DNA of 64,000 nucleotides from positions 3,472,001 through 3,536,000 of the forward strand of contig NZ_CP137920.1 in NCBI RefSeq assembly GCF_033708015.1, given 5' to 3'. The number at the start of each line of letters is the position of its first letter. The first letter of the stretch is position 1. Below, piece by piece: positions 17,209 to 26,843 of the stretch. The translations under genes and the position numbers were made by a program. The notes beneath the pieces were generated by a model, which was given only the letters and a program-made list of their open reading frames with translations, searched no databases and had not been told where the DNA came from. The DNA comes from Proteus vulgaris. Its GTDB lineage: Bacteria; Pseudomonadota; Gammaproteobacteria; Enterobacterales; Enterobacteriaceae.

Positions 17209-17900
17209 TATATTCTCCAAATAGAAACCGACAAATGTTTAAATTGATTGCATAGCAATACTATACATTTTCTAATTAAATGAGTGAGTGCTTCAAGCGA
17301 TCGCATCGTTTCTATTGGAAACCACATAAAACAAAATATTTCATTTAATATCAATACAATATAAATATTCGGAAAGTTAAATTTACAGATGTTATTATTT
17401 TATTTATATACTTATGTGACTAATATCACAGTAGAAATAACGTTATAAAAAAAATAATCACCCTCAATACTATTAACTATTTGAAATATAATCAAAATAT
17501 AATAATAACACGCTAACCAACTGATATTACTAAACTCTTTGTTTTATTAATTGAATTAATCTGTTATTTCCACAATTGGTGCAGTAAAAATTACATTTAA
17601 TTTAATTACAACGAGCAAAATCAAACGAAATCACTATGATTTTTTTCATATTTAGTAAATTAATTCTAATTTTAACTATTATTAGGTACAAAATATTGGA
17701 TAAGATTGGATTTATATATGGTTTCAAGTGAAAAAATAAACAAGGAAATTATCATAGTCAATTATTCTAGTAATGCCGTAAATATTAGTTAAACCCAAAA
17801 TTAGTCACATGACTAAACAATCAGAATATTTACTCTACATATTTCGTATTCTTTGCCGATACTTAAGATAATAGAGTGGGTAATTAACGGAGAACACAAT
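17209..17900. other. AT-rich divergent control region of the decarboxylase gene
   Basis: About 690 bp with no gene visible on either strand. Besides the CRP site at 17415-17430 it has many A/T tracts. The small exported-protein gene on the plus strand has its own GGAG ribosome site at the right end. Its promoter is probably between 17780 and 17880, but I cannot place it. Confidence 0.5.
17415..17430. promoter_or_regulatory. CRP-binding site upstream of the decarboxylase gene
   Basis: TGTGA-CTAATA-TCACA matches the CRP consensus TGTGA-N6-TCACA at every defined base. It lies about 207 bp before the decarboxylase start. That gives catabolite control if the promoter has a long leader. The match is seen; the effect is inferred. 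Confidence 0.75.
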
Positions 17901-18350
17901 ATGAAAGCATATATCGCTGTTGCTGCTGTATTCATATTATTATCCGCAAGTGTCCATGCTGAAGAATTTACCTGCCAACTTGAAAATGGTAAGTATGTCA
18001 GCGTATTCGTTGAACATGGAAAGCCGCCTGTTTATCGCTATGGCACACTCGCTAAAACAGAGATAACACTGCCAGTACCTCAGCAACCCAATAATAATGT
18101 CTTTTATGGGCATCAGATGTTTGTTGCAGGAGCATCAAGCTATATTCGTTTTAAGAATGGAAACTATAGCTATGTCGTTTATGACGGTGAAGGGCGAGGC
18201 TGGAATTTTAACGGTGTCATTGTTTATAAAGACAATAACATTATCAGTAAGAAAGAGTGTAAAGAGCCATTAATACCAAGCCTGAATAATATCAAAAAGT
18301 ATGCCATCAAAATGGATCCTTATTTAGAAACGTATATTTATGCTCCATAG
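17901..18350 (+). CDS. Small exported protein of unknown function
   Basis: A 149-residue protein with a clear signal peptide (MKAYIAVAAVFILLSASVHA, then EEF). The mature domain has two cysteines, EFTCQLENGKYVSVFVEH at its start and ISKKECKEP near residue 127, likely joined by a disulfide. Between them is beta-rich sequence (SSYIRFKNGNYSYVVYDGEG). I do not recognise the family. A C-terminal tail of about 25 residues follows the second cysteine. GGAG precedes ATG at 17901. It is monocistronic and ends at a terminator shared with deoD. Confidence 0.75.
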   Translation: MKAYIAVAAVFILLSASVHAEEFTCQLENGKYVSVFVEHGKPPVYRYGTLAKTEITLPVPQQPNNNVFYGHQMFVAGASSYIRFKNGNYSYVVYDGEGRGWNFNGVIVYKDNNIISKKECKEPLIPSLNNIKKYAIKMDPYLETYIYAP

Positions 18351-18374
18351 TTTCTTACTAGATTAATTAGGCAT

Positions 18375-18406
18375 AAAAAAACCCAATTTAACAATTGGGT
18401 TTTTAT
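18375..18406. terminator. Bidirectional terminator between the exported-protein gene and deoD
   Basis: AACCCAATT/AATTGGGTT (18380-18388, 18393-18401) with a TAAC loop, an A6 run before it and T tract after it. It serves both converging transcripts. Confidence 0.9.
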
Positions 18407-18432
18407 TCTTTTTAAGCAACAAAATGTATTGA

Positions 18433-19149
18433 TTAGTCTTCTAATAACAGAACCGATTCTAATGCAATTTCAATCATTTCATTGAAGGTAGTTTGACGCT
18501 CTTCTGCTGTGGTCTGAGTCCCTTTTTTGATGTGGTCAGAGACAGTACAGATAGTCAGTGCTCTTGCGCCGTATTCAGCTGCAACACCATAGATACCTGC
18601 GGCTTCCATTTCAACACCTAGAATGCCGTATTTTTCCATGACATCAAACATTTCTGGATCAGGGGAGTAGAACAGATCAGCAGAGAAGATGTTACCAACG
18701 CGAACTTTAATATCTTTCGCTTTTGCTGCATCAACTGCATTTTGAACTAATTGATAATCAGCGATAGCGGCGAAATCTTGGTCTTTGAAACGCAGGCGGT
18801 TAACTTTAGAGTCAGTACATGCACCCATACCGATAACAACGTCACGCAGTTCAACATCGGGTAATACAGCACCACATGAGCCTACGCGGATGATAACTTT
18901 CACGCCGAAATCTGTAATTAATTCTTTCGCGTAAATTGAGCAGGAAGGAATACCCATACCATGGCCCATTACAGAAACTTTACGGCCTTTATACGTACCT
19001 GTAAAACCTAACATACCACGAACATTGTTTACTTGACGAACGTCTTGTAAAAAAGTTTCAGCGATGTATTTAGCACGAAGCGGGTCGCCCGGCATTAAAA
19101 CGACATCAGCAAAATCGCCCATTTCTGCGTTAATATGAGGGGTAGCCAT
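18433..19149 (-). CDS. deoD: Purine-nucleoside phosphorylase DeoD
   Basis: A 238-residue hexameric-type phosphorylase that splits purine (deoxy)nucleosides with phosphate to base and (deoxy)ribose-1-phosphate. It starts [30 protein letters not shown], the usual start with the phosphate-binding GDP-R. It keeps the RVGSCGAV loop, the sugar-binding EMEAAGIYG and the catalytic region CTVSDHI. Its length equals E. coli DeoD (239). It is the last gene of deoCABD, 77 bp after deoB with a hairpin between. Confidence 0.97.
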   Translation of the reverse strand: MATPHINAEMGDFADVVLMPGDPLRAKYIAETFLQDVRQVNNVRGMLGFTGTYKGRKVSVMGHGMGIPSCSIYAKELITDFGVKVIIRVGSCGAVLPDVELRDVVIGMGACTDSKVNRLRFKDQDFAAIADYQLVQNAVDAAKAKDIKVRVGNIFSADLFYSPDPEMFDVMEKYGILGVEMEAAGIYGVAAEYGARALTICTVSDHIKKGTQTTAEERQTTFNEMIEIALESVLLLED

Positions 19150-19190
19150 AATTCTTCCTTTTAATTGATCTTTTTACTATTTAAATATAA

Positions 19191-19220
19191 TTCGGTAGGC
19201 ATATTGCTATACCTACCGAA
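19191..19220 (-). repeat. Intercistronic hairpin deoB-deoD
   Basis: Perfect 9-bp inverted repeat TTCGGTAGG/CCTACCGAA with a 12-nt AT-rich loop and no T run. Probably an mRNA-processing or stability hairpin rather than a terminator, since deoD must be reached by readthrough. Confidence 0.6.
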
Positions 19221-19226
19221 GTAAAA

Positions 19227-20453
19227 TTAAAACATTGCTTTACCATAATCGACTGGTGATAAGCCAAAGTATTTAACAACCGTCTGGCCAATATCAGCGA
19301 AGGTTTCACGATGACCTAATGAACCTGGTTTAACTTTCGGACCATAAACAAGAACAGGAATGTGCTCACGAGTATGGTCAGAACCTGGCCAAGTTGGGTC
19401 ACAACCGTGGTCTGCAGTTAAGATAAGAATGTCATCTTCTTTTACCAGCGCCATTAATTCAGGTAAACGACGGTCAAATAACTCAAGAGCTTCACCATAG
19501 CCCACAACATCACGACGGTGGCCGTAAGAGGAGTCAAAGTCAACAAAGTTGGTGAATACAATTGTGTTGTCACCTGCGAGTTTCATTTCTTCAAGTGTCG
19601 CATCAAACAGAGCATCAATACCCGTTGCTTTCACTTTCTTAGTGATACCTACGTTTGCGTAGATGTCAGCAATTTTACCGATAGAAACAACGTGGCCTTG
19701 TTTTTCATCAACCAGTTTTTTCAACATTGTTGGTGCTGGTGGTTCAACCGCTAAATCATGACGGTTACCTGTACGAGCGAAGTTACCCGGTTTGTCACCG
19801 ATAAATGGACGTGCAATAACACGACCGATGTTGTAATCGCCTTTATTTAGTTCATCACGAGCAATTTCACACAGCTCATATAATTTATCTAAACCGTAAG
19901 TTTCTTCATGACAAGCAATTTGGAATACAGAGTCAGCAGAGGTATAGAAAATCGGTTTACCGGTTTTCATATGCTCTTCACCCAATTCATCCAAAATCAC
20001 CGTACCAGATGCATGGCAATTGCCTAAGTATCCAGGTAATTTTGCACGTTTAACGATGTTATCTAACAGCGCTTGTGGGAATGAGTTTTTCAGTTCTTTG
20101 AAGTATCCCCAATCAAACAGAACAGGAACACCTGCGATTTCCCAGTGGCCTGACGGAGTATCTTTACCAGAAGAGATTTCACTCGCGTAGCCATAAGCAC
20201 CGATAATTTCTGCATTTTTATCTAAACCAATAGGGAATTTACCTGTTGATTCTTCTGCTGCTTTACCTAGGCCTAAGCGGCAAAGATTAGGTAAATGAAG
20301 AGGTCCTTTACGACCATCTCTATCTGCTTTACCTTCAGCAAACGCTTGTGCGATATGCCCTAAAGTGTCTGAACCTTGGTCACCGAATTTCTCCGCATCA
20401 CCAGCAGCACCGATACCGAAGGAATCTAATACCATGATATGTACACGTTTCAT
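19227..20453 (-). CDS. deoB: Phosphopentomutase DeoB
   Basis: A 408-residue metalloenzyme of the alkaline-phosphatase superfamily that interconverts (deoxy)ribose-1- and -5-phosphate. Metal and active-site motifs are visible: [13 protein letters not shown] at the N-terminus, the phospho-threonine region [12 protein letters not shown], and [18 protein letters not shown] near the C-terminus. Its length is like E. coli DeoB (407). It lies between deoA and deoD; a compact CCGTAG/CTACGG repeat occurs in the 66-bp gap before it. It feeds deoxyribose-5-phosphate to DeoC. Confidence 0.97.
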   Translation of the reverse strand: MKRVHIMVLDSFGIGAAGDAEKFGDQGSDTLGHIAQAFAEGKADRDGRKGPLHLPNLCRLGLGKAAEESTGKFPIGLDKNAEIIGAYGYASEISSGKDTPSGHWEIAGVPVLFDWGYFKELKNSFPQALLDNIVKRAKLPGYLGNCHASGTVILDELGEEHMKTGKPIFYTSADSVFQIACHEETYGLDKLYELCEIARDELNKGDYNIGRVIARPFIGDKPGNFARTGNRHDLAVEPPAPTMLKKLVDEKQGHVVSIGKIADIYANVGITKKVKATGIDALFDATLEEMKLAGDNTIVFTNFVDFDSSYGHRRDVVGYGEALELFDRRLPELMALVKEDDILILTADHGCDPTWPGSDHTREHIPVLVYGPKVKPGSLGHRETFADIGQTVVKYFGLSPVDYGKAMF

Positions 20454-20519
20454 AATTCTCTCTCCTGTGTCATTCTCCGTAGACTACGGATATGTCACTT
20501 ATAAATCATAATTGAGTTC

Positions 20520-21842
20520 TTATTCGCTGATTTGGCGGTACACCATTGGGGAAGCTTCGCGTTTGCTATCACCAATTACCATCGCTTTACGGACTTCAGC
20601 CGCAGCTTCTTGCCATGATTTTTCACTGTTAGCATGGATCATTGCTAAAGGTGTGTCTGTATTGATCTCAGCACCAAGCGCTACGATATCGCTTAAGCCC
20701 ACACTGTAATCAATAGCATCTGTTGCTTTACGACGACCACCACCTAATGTCACAACTGACATACCTAATGCACGCGTATCCATTTCTGTGATGAATCCTG
20801 TTTTCTCAGCGAATACAGGTTTACTTAATACCGCAGTTGGCAGGTATTTATTGTAGTTTTCAACAAAATCAGTTGGGCCTTTCTGTGCAGCAACCATACG
20901 ACCAAAGACTTCTGCTGCTTTGCCGTTATCCAACACATCTTGTAGTTTTTGACGGGCTTGTTGACGATCTTCCGCTAAGCGGCCTGATACTAACATTTCA
21001 ACACACAGCGCCATAGTGACTTCAAATAGACGTGGATTACGATATTCACCTGTTAAAAATTGAACAGCTTCACGAACTTCAACCGCATTACCTGCACTAG
21101 AAGCTAATACTTCATTCATATCCGTTAATAGTGCAGTTGTTTGACAACCAGCGCCATTTGCTACTTGAACAATTGACTCAGCCAGCTCTTCAGATTTTTG
21201 ATAAGTCGGCATAAAGGCACCCGAGCCAACTTTAACGTCCATCACTAATGCATCTAAGCCTTCAGCTAATTTTTTACCTAAAATAGACGCGGTGATAAGT
21301 GGGATTGAATCAACTGTAGCAGTAATATCACGGGTAGCATAAAAGCGTTTGTCAGCAGGTGCTAATGAATTAGTTTGTCCGATAATGGCAACGCCAACAT
21401 TACGAATAATGTCGCGGAATTTTTCATCATCAGGGAAAATATCAAAGCCTGGAATTGCTTCAAGTTTATCTAATGTTCCCCCTGTGTGACCTAATCCACG
21501 ACCCGAGATCATAGGAACATAACCACCACAAGCCGCAACCATTGGCCCTAACATCAGTGAAGTGACATCACCCACACCACCAGTAGAGTGTTTATCAACA
21601 ATTGGGCCATTTAAATTTAGGCTTTTCCAATTCAGCACTGTACCGGAATCACGCATCGCTAATGTCAAAGCAACACGCTCTGGCATTGTCATGTCGTGGA
21701 AATAAATAGTCATTGCTAATGCAGCAATTTGACCTTCAGAAACAGTATTATCTCTGACGCCATTAATGAAAAAACGAATTTCTTCCTCAGTTAAAGGATG
21801 ACCATCACGCTTTTTACGAATAATTTCTTGGGCAAGAAACAC
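20520..21842 (-). CDS. deoA: Thymidine phosphorylase DeoA
   Basis: A 440-residue enzyme that converts thymidine and phosphate to thymine and deoxyribose-1-phosphate. The family signature [20 protein letters not shown] is present, as are [16 protein letters not shown] and [11 protein letters not shown]. The length equals E. coli DeoA. The start is GTG at 21842, giving [11 protein letters not shown] as in E. coli, with AGGAGG 5 nt upstream. It is the second gene of deoCABD. Confidence 0.97.
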   Translation of the reverse strand: MFLAQEIIRKKRDGHPLTEEEIRFFINGVRDNTVSEGQIAALAMTIYFHDMTMPERVALTLAMRDSGTVLNWKSLNLNGPIVDKHSTGGVGDVTSLMLGPMVAACGGYVPMISGRGLGHTGGTLDKLEAIPGFDIFPDDEKFRDIIRNVGVAIIGQTNSLAPADKRFYATRDITATVDSIPLITASILGKKLAEGLDALVMDVKVGSGAFMPTYQKSEELAESIVQVANGAGCQTTALLTDMNEVLASSAGNAVEVREAVQFLTGEYRNPRLFEVTMALCVEMLVSGRLAEDRQQARQKLQDVLDNGKAAEVFGRMVAAQKGPTDFVENYNKYLPTAVLSKPVFAEKTGFITEMDTRALGMSVVTLGGGRRKATDAIDYSVGLSDIVALGAEINTDTPLAMIHANSEKSWQEAAAEVRKAMVIGDSKREASPMVYRQISE

Positions 21843-21871
21843 TGCAACCTCCTGGTTTTATAGCATTGGTA

Positions 21872-21898
21872 ACGCCCACAATAATGAAAAGTGGGCGT
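21872..21898 (-). repeat. Intercistronic hairpin deoC-deoA
   Basis: Perfect 8-bp inverted repeat ACGCCCAC/GTGGGCGT (21872-21879, 21891-21898), 11-nt loop, no T run on the minus strand. Likely a 3'-protective hairpin for the deoC message. Confidence 0.55.
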
Positions 21899-21912
21899 CT
21901 TTCACGAATGGA

Positions 21913-22692
21913 TTAGTAACCACTAGACGATTTTTGTTCGCCATGACCTAATGTGGCTAATAAATTACCTAACAAGCTTGACGCACCAAAGCGGAAGTGA
22001 CGGGCATCAACCCAGTTGTCACCCATAATGCGCTTAGCTAATGCAAGGTATTGAGCTGCTTCTTCCGCGGTACGTACACCACCCGCTGGTTTGAAGCCAA
22101 CCTCTTTGCCAACACCCATATCGTGGATCACTTGGATCATTAACTCAGCGCTTTCCAGAGTTGCATTTACAGGGACTTTACCTGTGGAAGTTTTAATAAA
22201 ATCAGCACCTGCTTTGATTGAAATTTCAGATGCTTTGCGGATAAGCGCGGGATCTTTCAGCTCACCCGTTTCAATAATGACTTTCAGTAAAGAACCTGCT
22301 TCTGCACAAGCTTCTTTACATGCTTTAACGATATCAAAACCAATTTGCTCATTACCTGCCATAAATGCACGGTAAGGGAAAACTACGTCAACCTCATCTG
22401 CGCCATAAGCTAATGCCGCGTTAGTTTCGGCTAATGCGATATCTAAATCATCATTACCATGAGGGAAGTTAGTTACGGTTGCGATACGAACGTCTGGAGT
22501 ACCCTGCTCGCGTAACACTTTACGTGCTAACGGAATAAAACGTGGGTAGATACAAATAGCGGCTGTATTGCCTTCTGGGCTTTTAGCCTGATGACATAAT
22601 GCAGTCACTTTTGCATCAGTGTCATCATCATTTAATGTTGTTAAATCCATCAAAGACAGCGCAAGACGCGCTGCAGCGGTTAAATCTGTCAT
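21913..22692 (-). CDS. deoC: Deoxyribose-phosphate aldolase DeoC
   Basis: A 259-residue class I aldolase that splits 2-deoxyribose-5-phosphate to glyceraldehyde-3-phosphate and acetaldehyde. The Schiff-base lysine is in [11 protein letters not shown] and the second catalytic lysine in [11 protein letters not shown]. The length equals E. coli DeoC exactly when translation starts at ATG 22692, which has GGAG 6 nt upstream; the longer frame from 22704 has no such site. It is the first gene of deoCABD. Confidence 0.97.
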   Translation of the reverse strand: MTDLTAAARLALSLMDLTTLNDDDTDAKVTALCHQAKSPEGNTAAICIYPRFIPLARKVLREQGTPDVRIATVTNFPHGNDDLDIALAETNAALAYGADEVDVVFPYRAFMAGNEQIGFDIVKACKEACAEAGSLLKVIIETGELKDPALIRKASEISIKAGADFIKTSTGKVPVNATLESAELMIQVIHDMGVGKEVGFKPAGGVRTAEEAAQYLALAKRIMGDNWVDARHFRFGASSLLGNLLATLGHGEQKSSSGY

Positions 22693-22717
22693 AAAACTCT
22701 CCAACGATGTTTCTCAA

Positions 22718-22729
22718 GCCCTTTTGGGC
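22718..22729 (-). repeat. Short hairpin just before the deoC ribosome site
   Basis: GCCC-TTTT-GGGC, a 4-bp GC stem with a 4-nt loop about 15 nt upstream of the deoC ribosome site in the leader. Too small to be a terminator; it might influence translation start. Confidence 0.3.
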
Positions 22730-22894
22730 GTACGCTTAAGGTTAGCGATTAAATTTGTTGGCGAGCGGACTTGGTTCCTTGAAGATGTTGTTGTAACTTG
22801 CACTACAACGACAGCTGAGCTCCCTCTCACCGCACTATGCTCACTTCGGCGACCCGTCATTGAGCCTTCGCCATTCCATGAAGTTTCAGCACAT

Positions 22895-22995
22895 CTTATT
22901 TGAACACGCTAAGGAACAATTAGATGTGCTTTACGTCACACTAATTAAATGTAACTTGCAAGCAATGACATAAAAATGTGATAAAAATCACAATT
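22895..22995 (-). promoter_or_regulatory. deoP2-like promoter with two CRP sites
   Basis: A perfect CRP site TGTGA-TAAAAA-TCACA (22977-22992) and a one-mismatch site TGTGC-TTTACG-TCACA (22925-22940) are centred 52 bp apart. Between them is CATTGCTTGCAAG (minus strand), close to the GTTGCA element bound by CytR. E. coli deoP2 has two CRP sites about 53 bp apart with CytR between them, so this is very probably the same CRP/CytR switch. A minus-strand TAAGAT near 22893-22898 could be the -10. The leader to deoC is about 200 nt. Confidence 0.8.
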
Positions 22996-23163
22996 TGGTC
23001 ATTTTCTGGTTTAATGTTACTCGAATAGCGTTTCTAAGTCGTCTTTATAACGTAAAAAAGTGTGATAAATATGAAATGATATCACTATTGACTCTATTCA
23101 ATACAAATTGTGAAATTTCTTACACAATAAAAGTAGTTAACATTACAGCAGAAAACAAACAGA

Positions 23164-23198
23164 AAAGAGCAGACAGGTAAAATACCTATCTGCTCTTT
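23164..23198 (-). terminator. Terminator after the NupC-type gene
   Basis: Nearly perfect hairpin: AAAGAGCAGA/TCTGCTCTTT outer stem (23164-23173, 23189-23198) and AGGTA/TACCT inner stem around one mismatch. It lies 15 bp beyond the nucleoside-carrier stop and separates it from the deo promoter. The minus-strand T run is short. Confidence 0.7.
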
Positions 23199-23212
23199 AT
23201 AATCAAAATCAA

Positions 23213-24514
23213 TTATGCAGCAACAACAGCCATTGCGGTTAATGCAAAGAAGAAACCTGCGATTGTTGCACTCATTAAGTTAGAAAGCGTACCCGCTAGC
23301 ACCGCTTTCATTCCTAAACGCGCCACATCTTTACGACGGTTTGGTGCCATTCCACCTAAACCACCTAGCAATACAGCAACAGAAGAGAGGTTAGCAAAAC
23401 CACACAGTGCAAAGGAGATGATTATCTTCGTTTGCTCTGATAGTACCATTAGCCCTGAACCCGCAACAATTGCGTCTTCTTTTAGGTATTTACTAAATTC
23501 AGAGTAAGCATAGAATTCATTGATAACAATTTTTTGTCCAATAAATGAACCTGCGATGGTCGCTTCACTCCAAGGTACGCCAATAAGGAAAGCAATTGGT
23601 GCAAAGATCCAACCTAACACTAACTCTAATGAGAAGTTTTCATAGCCAAACCAGCCACCAATTCCACCAAGAATACCATTAACTAATGCAATCAATGCAA
23701 CGAAAGCAAGTAGCATGGCACCAACGTTAAGGGCAAGCTGTAAACCTGAAGAGGCACCCGCAGCCGCAGCATCGATAATATTGGCAGGTTTTTCTTCATC
23801 CGCCATTTTATCAAGGGCATCTTTTTGATCATCTGGCGTTTCTGTTTCAGGGATCAACAATTTAGCAAAGAGTAACCCCCCCGGAGCAGCCATAAAAGAG
23901 GCAGTGATCAGATACTCTAATGGCACGCCCATACTTGCATATCCAGCAAGAACAGAACCCGCAACAGAAGCAAGACCACCACACATAACAGCAAAGAGTT
24001 CTGAGGTTGTCATTCTTGCAATATAAGGACGAACAACAAGCGGTGCTTCGGTTTGTCCAACAAAAATATTTGCCGTTGCAGACATAGATTCTGTTCGTGA
24101 TGTACCAAGTACTTTTTGTAAGCCACCACCGAGAATTTTAATGACTATTTGCATAATGCCAAGGTAATACAGCACGGCAATGAGTGAAGAGAAGAATACG
24201 ATAACAGGTAGTACGCGTAGGGCGAATACAAACCCTCCCCCGCCAAACAATTCGAACATTTTATCTGATACTAGGCCTGCAAATAGGAAGCTCATCCCAT
24301 TATTGCCATAATCAATAACATTCTTAACACCATCAGAAATCGCAAGAAGCACCTCGCGACCACCGTCGGAATAAAGAACAAATGCACCTAAGCCAATCTG
24401 AATAAGGAATGCGCCACCAACTGTACGTAGTCTAATTGCACGTCGATTGCTGGAAAACAGAATGGCTATCAAGATTAATGTTGCCATTCCGACCAAGCTC
24501 ATAATGAGTTGCAT
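23213..24514 (-). CDS. NupC-family concentrative nucleoside transporter
   Basis: A 433-residue inner-membrane carrier of the CNT family that imports nucleosides with protons or sodium. Family motifs: GAFVLYSDGGREVL, FVGQTEAPLVVRPYI (the conserved Q-T-E-A-P hairpin), GYASMGVPLEYLITASFMAAPGGLLFAKLL, VGVPWSEATIAGSFIGQK and ALCGFANLSSVAVLLGG. It could be NupC or the NupX/YeiJ type; I cannot choose. The position directly upstream of the deo operon fits nucleoside salvage. ATG at 24514 is preferred over GTG 24532 because AGGG lies 8 nt before it. Confidence 0.88.
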   Translation of the reverse strand: MQLIMSLVGMATLILIAILFSSNRRAIRLRTVGGAFLIQIGLGAFVLYSDGGREVLLAISDGVKNVIDYGNNGMSFLFAGLVSDKMFELFGGGGFVFALRVLPVIVFFSSLIAVLYYLGIMQIVIKILGGGLQKVLGTSRTESMSATANIFVGQTEAPLVVRPYIARMTTSELFAVMCGGLASVAGSVLAGYASMGVPLEYLITASFMAAPGGLLFAKLLIPETETPDDQKDALDKMADEEKPANIIDAAAAGASSGLQLALNVGAMLLAFVALIALVNGILGGIGGWFGYENFSLELVLGWIFAPIAFLIGVPWSEATIAGSFIGQKIVINEFYAYSEFSKYLKEDAIVAGSGLMVLSEQTKIIISFALCGFANLSSVAVLLGGLGGMAPNRRKDVARLGMKAVLAGTLSNLMSATIAGFFFALTAMAVVAA

Positions 24515-24532
24515 TGAAGGATCCCTGTTCAC

Positions 24533-24883
24533 ATAAAAATTTAATGGATTATCAATAATGCCCTTGCCAGAGCTTATTGACTCTTTTTTGCCGGATAATT
24601 ATACCTAGTCTGAGAAAAGAACCCTCAATATCCATCACAAATAGAGTCTGAAAAAAGTAACACAAAAGTCACAAATGAGAAGTTGATCACACAAATAAGA
24701 AAGAAAGCGCATTTGTTGGATAGGCTAATTAGAAAAAAGACGCTTGGGATGAATAAACCGTATTTTCAATCTTAAATCGAGAGAATAAACGAACACCCTA
24801 TTCATATTAATAAGATTAAAATAAGGGGTTTTTCATCTTTAGGTGAATCCCATTTTGATTCAATCACTAAGTAATAGTGTTGA
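24533..24883. other. Control region of the nucleoside-carrier gene
   Basis: About 350 bp between the yjjV stop and the nucleoside-carrier start, no gene seen. It holds the CRP-like site listed separately and, near 24792-24830, an imperfect AACACCCTATT/AATAAGGGGTT repeat followed by TTTTTC that has no obvious gene to terminate. Confidence 0.45.
24676..24691 (-). promoter_or_regulatory. CRP-like site upstream of the nucleoside-carrier gene
   Basis: TGAGA-AGTTGA-TCACA differs from the CRP consensus at one defined base. It lies about 160 bp before the gene. CRP/CytR control is known for nupC in E. coli, which supports the call. Confidence 0.5.
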
Positions 24884-25666
24884 CTAGGTAATAGTGTTGA
24901 GCCCAAATAATTGTAGGCTATTAAGATAGAGTTGCTCTGCTATCGCCTCAGGTGATCCTTGACGTAGCTCACAGAGTTGGGAAAAAATGTTCTGAATTCG
25001 TTCAGGGCGATTAGGTTTACCTTGAAAACCATTCACTGGCATATCAGGTGCATCTGTTTCTAATAATAAATATTCTAGTGGTAACGAAGCAATTGCGCGG
25101 CGAGTTTTTTGTGCGCGTTCATAAGTAATAGTGCCACCAACGCCAATAAAATAGCCTTGCTGAATAAACTTTTCTGCCTGTTGTTGACTTCCTGCAAAAC
25201 CATGAATAACCCCTTTGCGAGGCACATCATAACGGCGTAAAAGCGCACTTAACTTATCGTGGGTTTTACGTGAATGTAGGATCACGGGTAAATCACATTC
25301 AATCGCGAGTTTAAGCTGTGCAATTAAAAATGCCTCTTGCTTCTCAGACTGAGGGTTATCCATATAGCTATCAAGCCCTATTTCTCCGATAGCTACACAA
25401 CGAGAAGTTGATTTTAATTTCTGTTCTAATTCCAATAGATGCTGTTCAGTGTGCTCTTCAATATATAAAGGGTGTAAACCCAATGCACAATATAATTGAT
25501 GGTGATTGTTGGCGAGCTCTGCAACAACATCAAAATTCCAACGTGCAACGGCGGGAATAATGATTTTTTCAACATGAGCCTGACGCGCTAGCGACAAACT
25601 GTTGACAATATCATCATAAAAAACCGGAAAATCAAAATGGCAGTGAGTATCAATAAATTTATTCAT
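24884..25666 (-). CDS. yjjV: TatD-family metal-dependent hydrolase YjjV
   Basis: A 260-residue TIM-barrel hydrolase of the TatD DNase family. Metal ligands are visible in FIDTHCHFD, VAIGEIGLD, VILHSRK, GVIHGFAGS and LLLETDAPDMP. Family members are thought to act on DNA 3' ends or other phosphoesters; the substrate of YjjV is unsettled. It overlaps the end of yjjU by 8 bp, so the two are translationally coupled, as in E. coli (259 residues there). Confidence 0.93.
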   Translation of the reverse strand: MNKFIDTHCHFDFPVFYDDIVNSLSLARQAHVEKIIIPAVARWNFDVVAELANNHHQLYCALGLHPLYIEEHTEQHLLELEQKLKSTSRCVAIGEIGLDSYMDNPQSEKQEAFLIAQLKLAIECDLPVILHSRKTHDKLSALLRRYDVPRKGVIHGFAGSQQQAEKFIQQGYFIGVGGTITYERAQKTRRAIASLPLEYLLLETDAPDMPVNGFQGKPNRPERIQNIFSQLCELRQGSPEAIAEQLYLNSLQLFGLNTIT

Positions 25667-26723
25667 TCTGAATTTGTCTCACGTCAGGATGTACGCTTCG
25701 AGTTCCTTGTTGAATAATAGAAGCCTTCTCCGCTTTATCAGCCTTAGCTTCTTGTTCAAACAAACTAAAGACTTTTTTATCGTGTTGTTTGAATTTTTTC
25801 TTAGAAAAGTGTTGACCTATTGTCGCCAGAAAATAGCGGCCACAACGTCTACCTACATGATAATCATGATTTAATGCATTTAAACGACTTCCTAATGCAC
25901 TAGATTGCAATGTCGTTGGTGGATATATTTCAATAACAACAACATCTTCTGGAGGAGATTGGATAAATTTAATGGTCTCAGTATAGGTTTGGATATGTAC
26001 TTGAGCCATCGCCATAAAGCGCTGTAAACGGCTATTTTCGAACCATTTCCCCATACGTTCAACCCATTCGGTTGTGTATTGATATTCAGAAGGTACGGTA
26101 CGAATAACAACAATAGTACGGCAACCACGCCGATAAGCTTCTCTCACAGGAATAGCATCACTAATGCCACCATCATGATAAACAACATCATGAAATAAGA
26201 CACCATTACGATAAAAAGCAGGAATAGCACTGGATGCTTTAATTATATCAAGCCAAGTTGGTTCATCAGGTTGAAAATAATTGGCCTGAAAATTATCAGA
26301 ACGACTCGCCACCATATAAAATTCGCGCCCCGTATCAAAACGGCGTAGTGCTGTTGGCATATCAAGAGGCATTTCTTTTGCTGTCGTGTCTATATACCAA
26401 TCAAGATCGAGTAAATTGCCACCACGGACAAAGCGGATAGGATTAAAGAATTGATTATTGGTTGTATAGCGATTGATAATTTTGCGTGCATATCCACGCT
26501 GACCACAGGCAAAAGCAGATAAATTTTGCGCCCCCGCAGACACCCCAAGTAACATATCAAAGGGATCAAATTCTGAACGCATAAACTCATCAAGGACACC
26601 CGCAGTAAAAATCCCACGCTGGCCTCCGCCTTCACACACTAAAGCAACTTTACCTTGTGGCAGTGAGGATTGAAATTCGAGTGCCGTAATATTATTTAAT
26701 GTGACAGGTATATACTTCCCCAT
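25659..26723 (-). CDS. yjjU: Patatin-like phospholipase family protein YjjU
   Basis: A 354-residue protein of the patatin family. The oxyanion loop (LVCEGGGQRGIFTAGVLDEF), the nucleophile elbow (LLGVSAGAQN) and the catalytic aspartate (YHDGGISDAIPV) are intact, so it should be an active lipid acyl hydrolase. There is no signal peptide. ATG at 26723 has GGAG 7-8 nt upstream; the frame from 26762 only adds an unlikely leader. It forms an operon with yjjV as in E. coli. Confidence 0.92.
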   Translation of the reverse strand: MGKYIPVTLNNITALEFQSSLPQGKVALVCEGGGQRGIFTAGVLDEFMRSEFDPFDMLLGVSAGAQNLSAFACGQRGYARKIINRYTTNNQFFNPIRFVRGGNLLDLDWYIDTTAKEMPLDMPTALRRFDTGREFYMVASRSDNFQANYFQPDEPTWLDIIKASSAIPAFYRNGVLFHDVVYHDGGISDAIPVREAYRRGCRTIVVIRTVPSEYQYTTEWVERMGKWFENSRLQRFMAMAQVHIQTYTETIKFIQSPPEDVVVIEIYPPTTLQSSALGSRLNALNHDYHVGRRCGRYFLATIGQHFSKKKFKQHDKKVFSLFEQEAKADKAEKASIIQQGTRSVHPDVRQIQNE

Positions 26724-26843
26724 AATGTCTCCTTTATACAACTTATCAAAGGATACCCGCACATTTTTTTAACGTCATTACTTTTATATATTAATACAAA
26801 TAATTTAAATAATATTTTCTTTGAATATAAAAGAAAATCATGT

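Noticed and set aside
22619..22903. 94-codon plus-strand frame across the deoC start and leader
   Set aside because: Half lies antisense to deoC, and the rest is the deo leader; no ribosome site.
23061..23076. Third CRP-like site TGTGA-TAAATA-TGAAA in the deo region
   Set aside because: The right half has two mismatches and the site lies outside the paired geometry.
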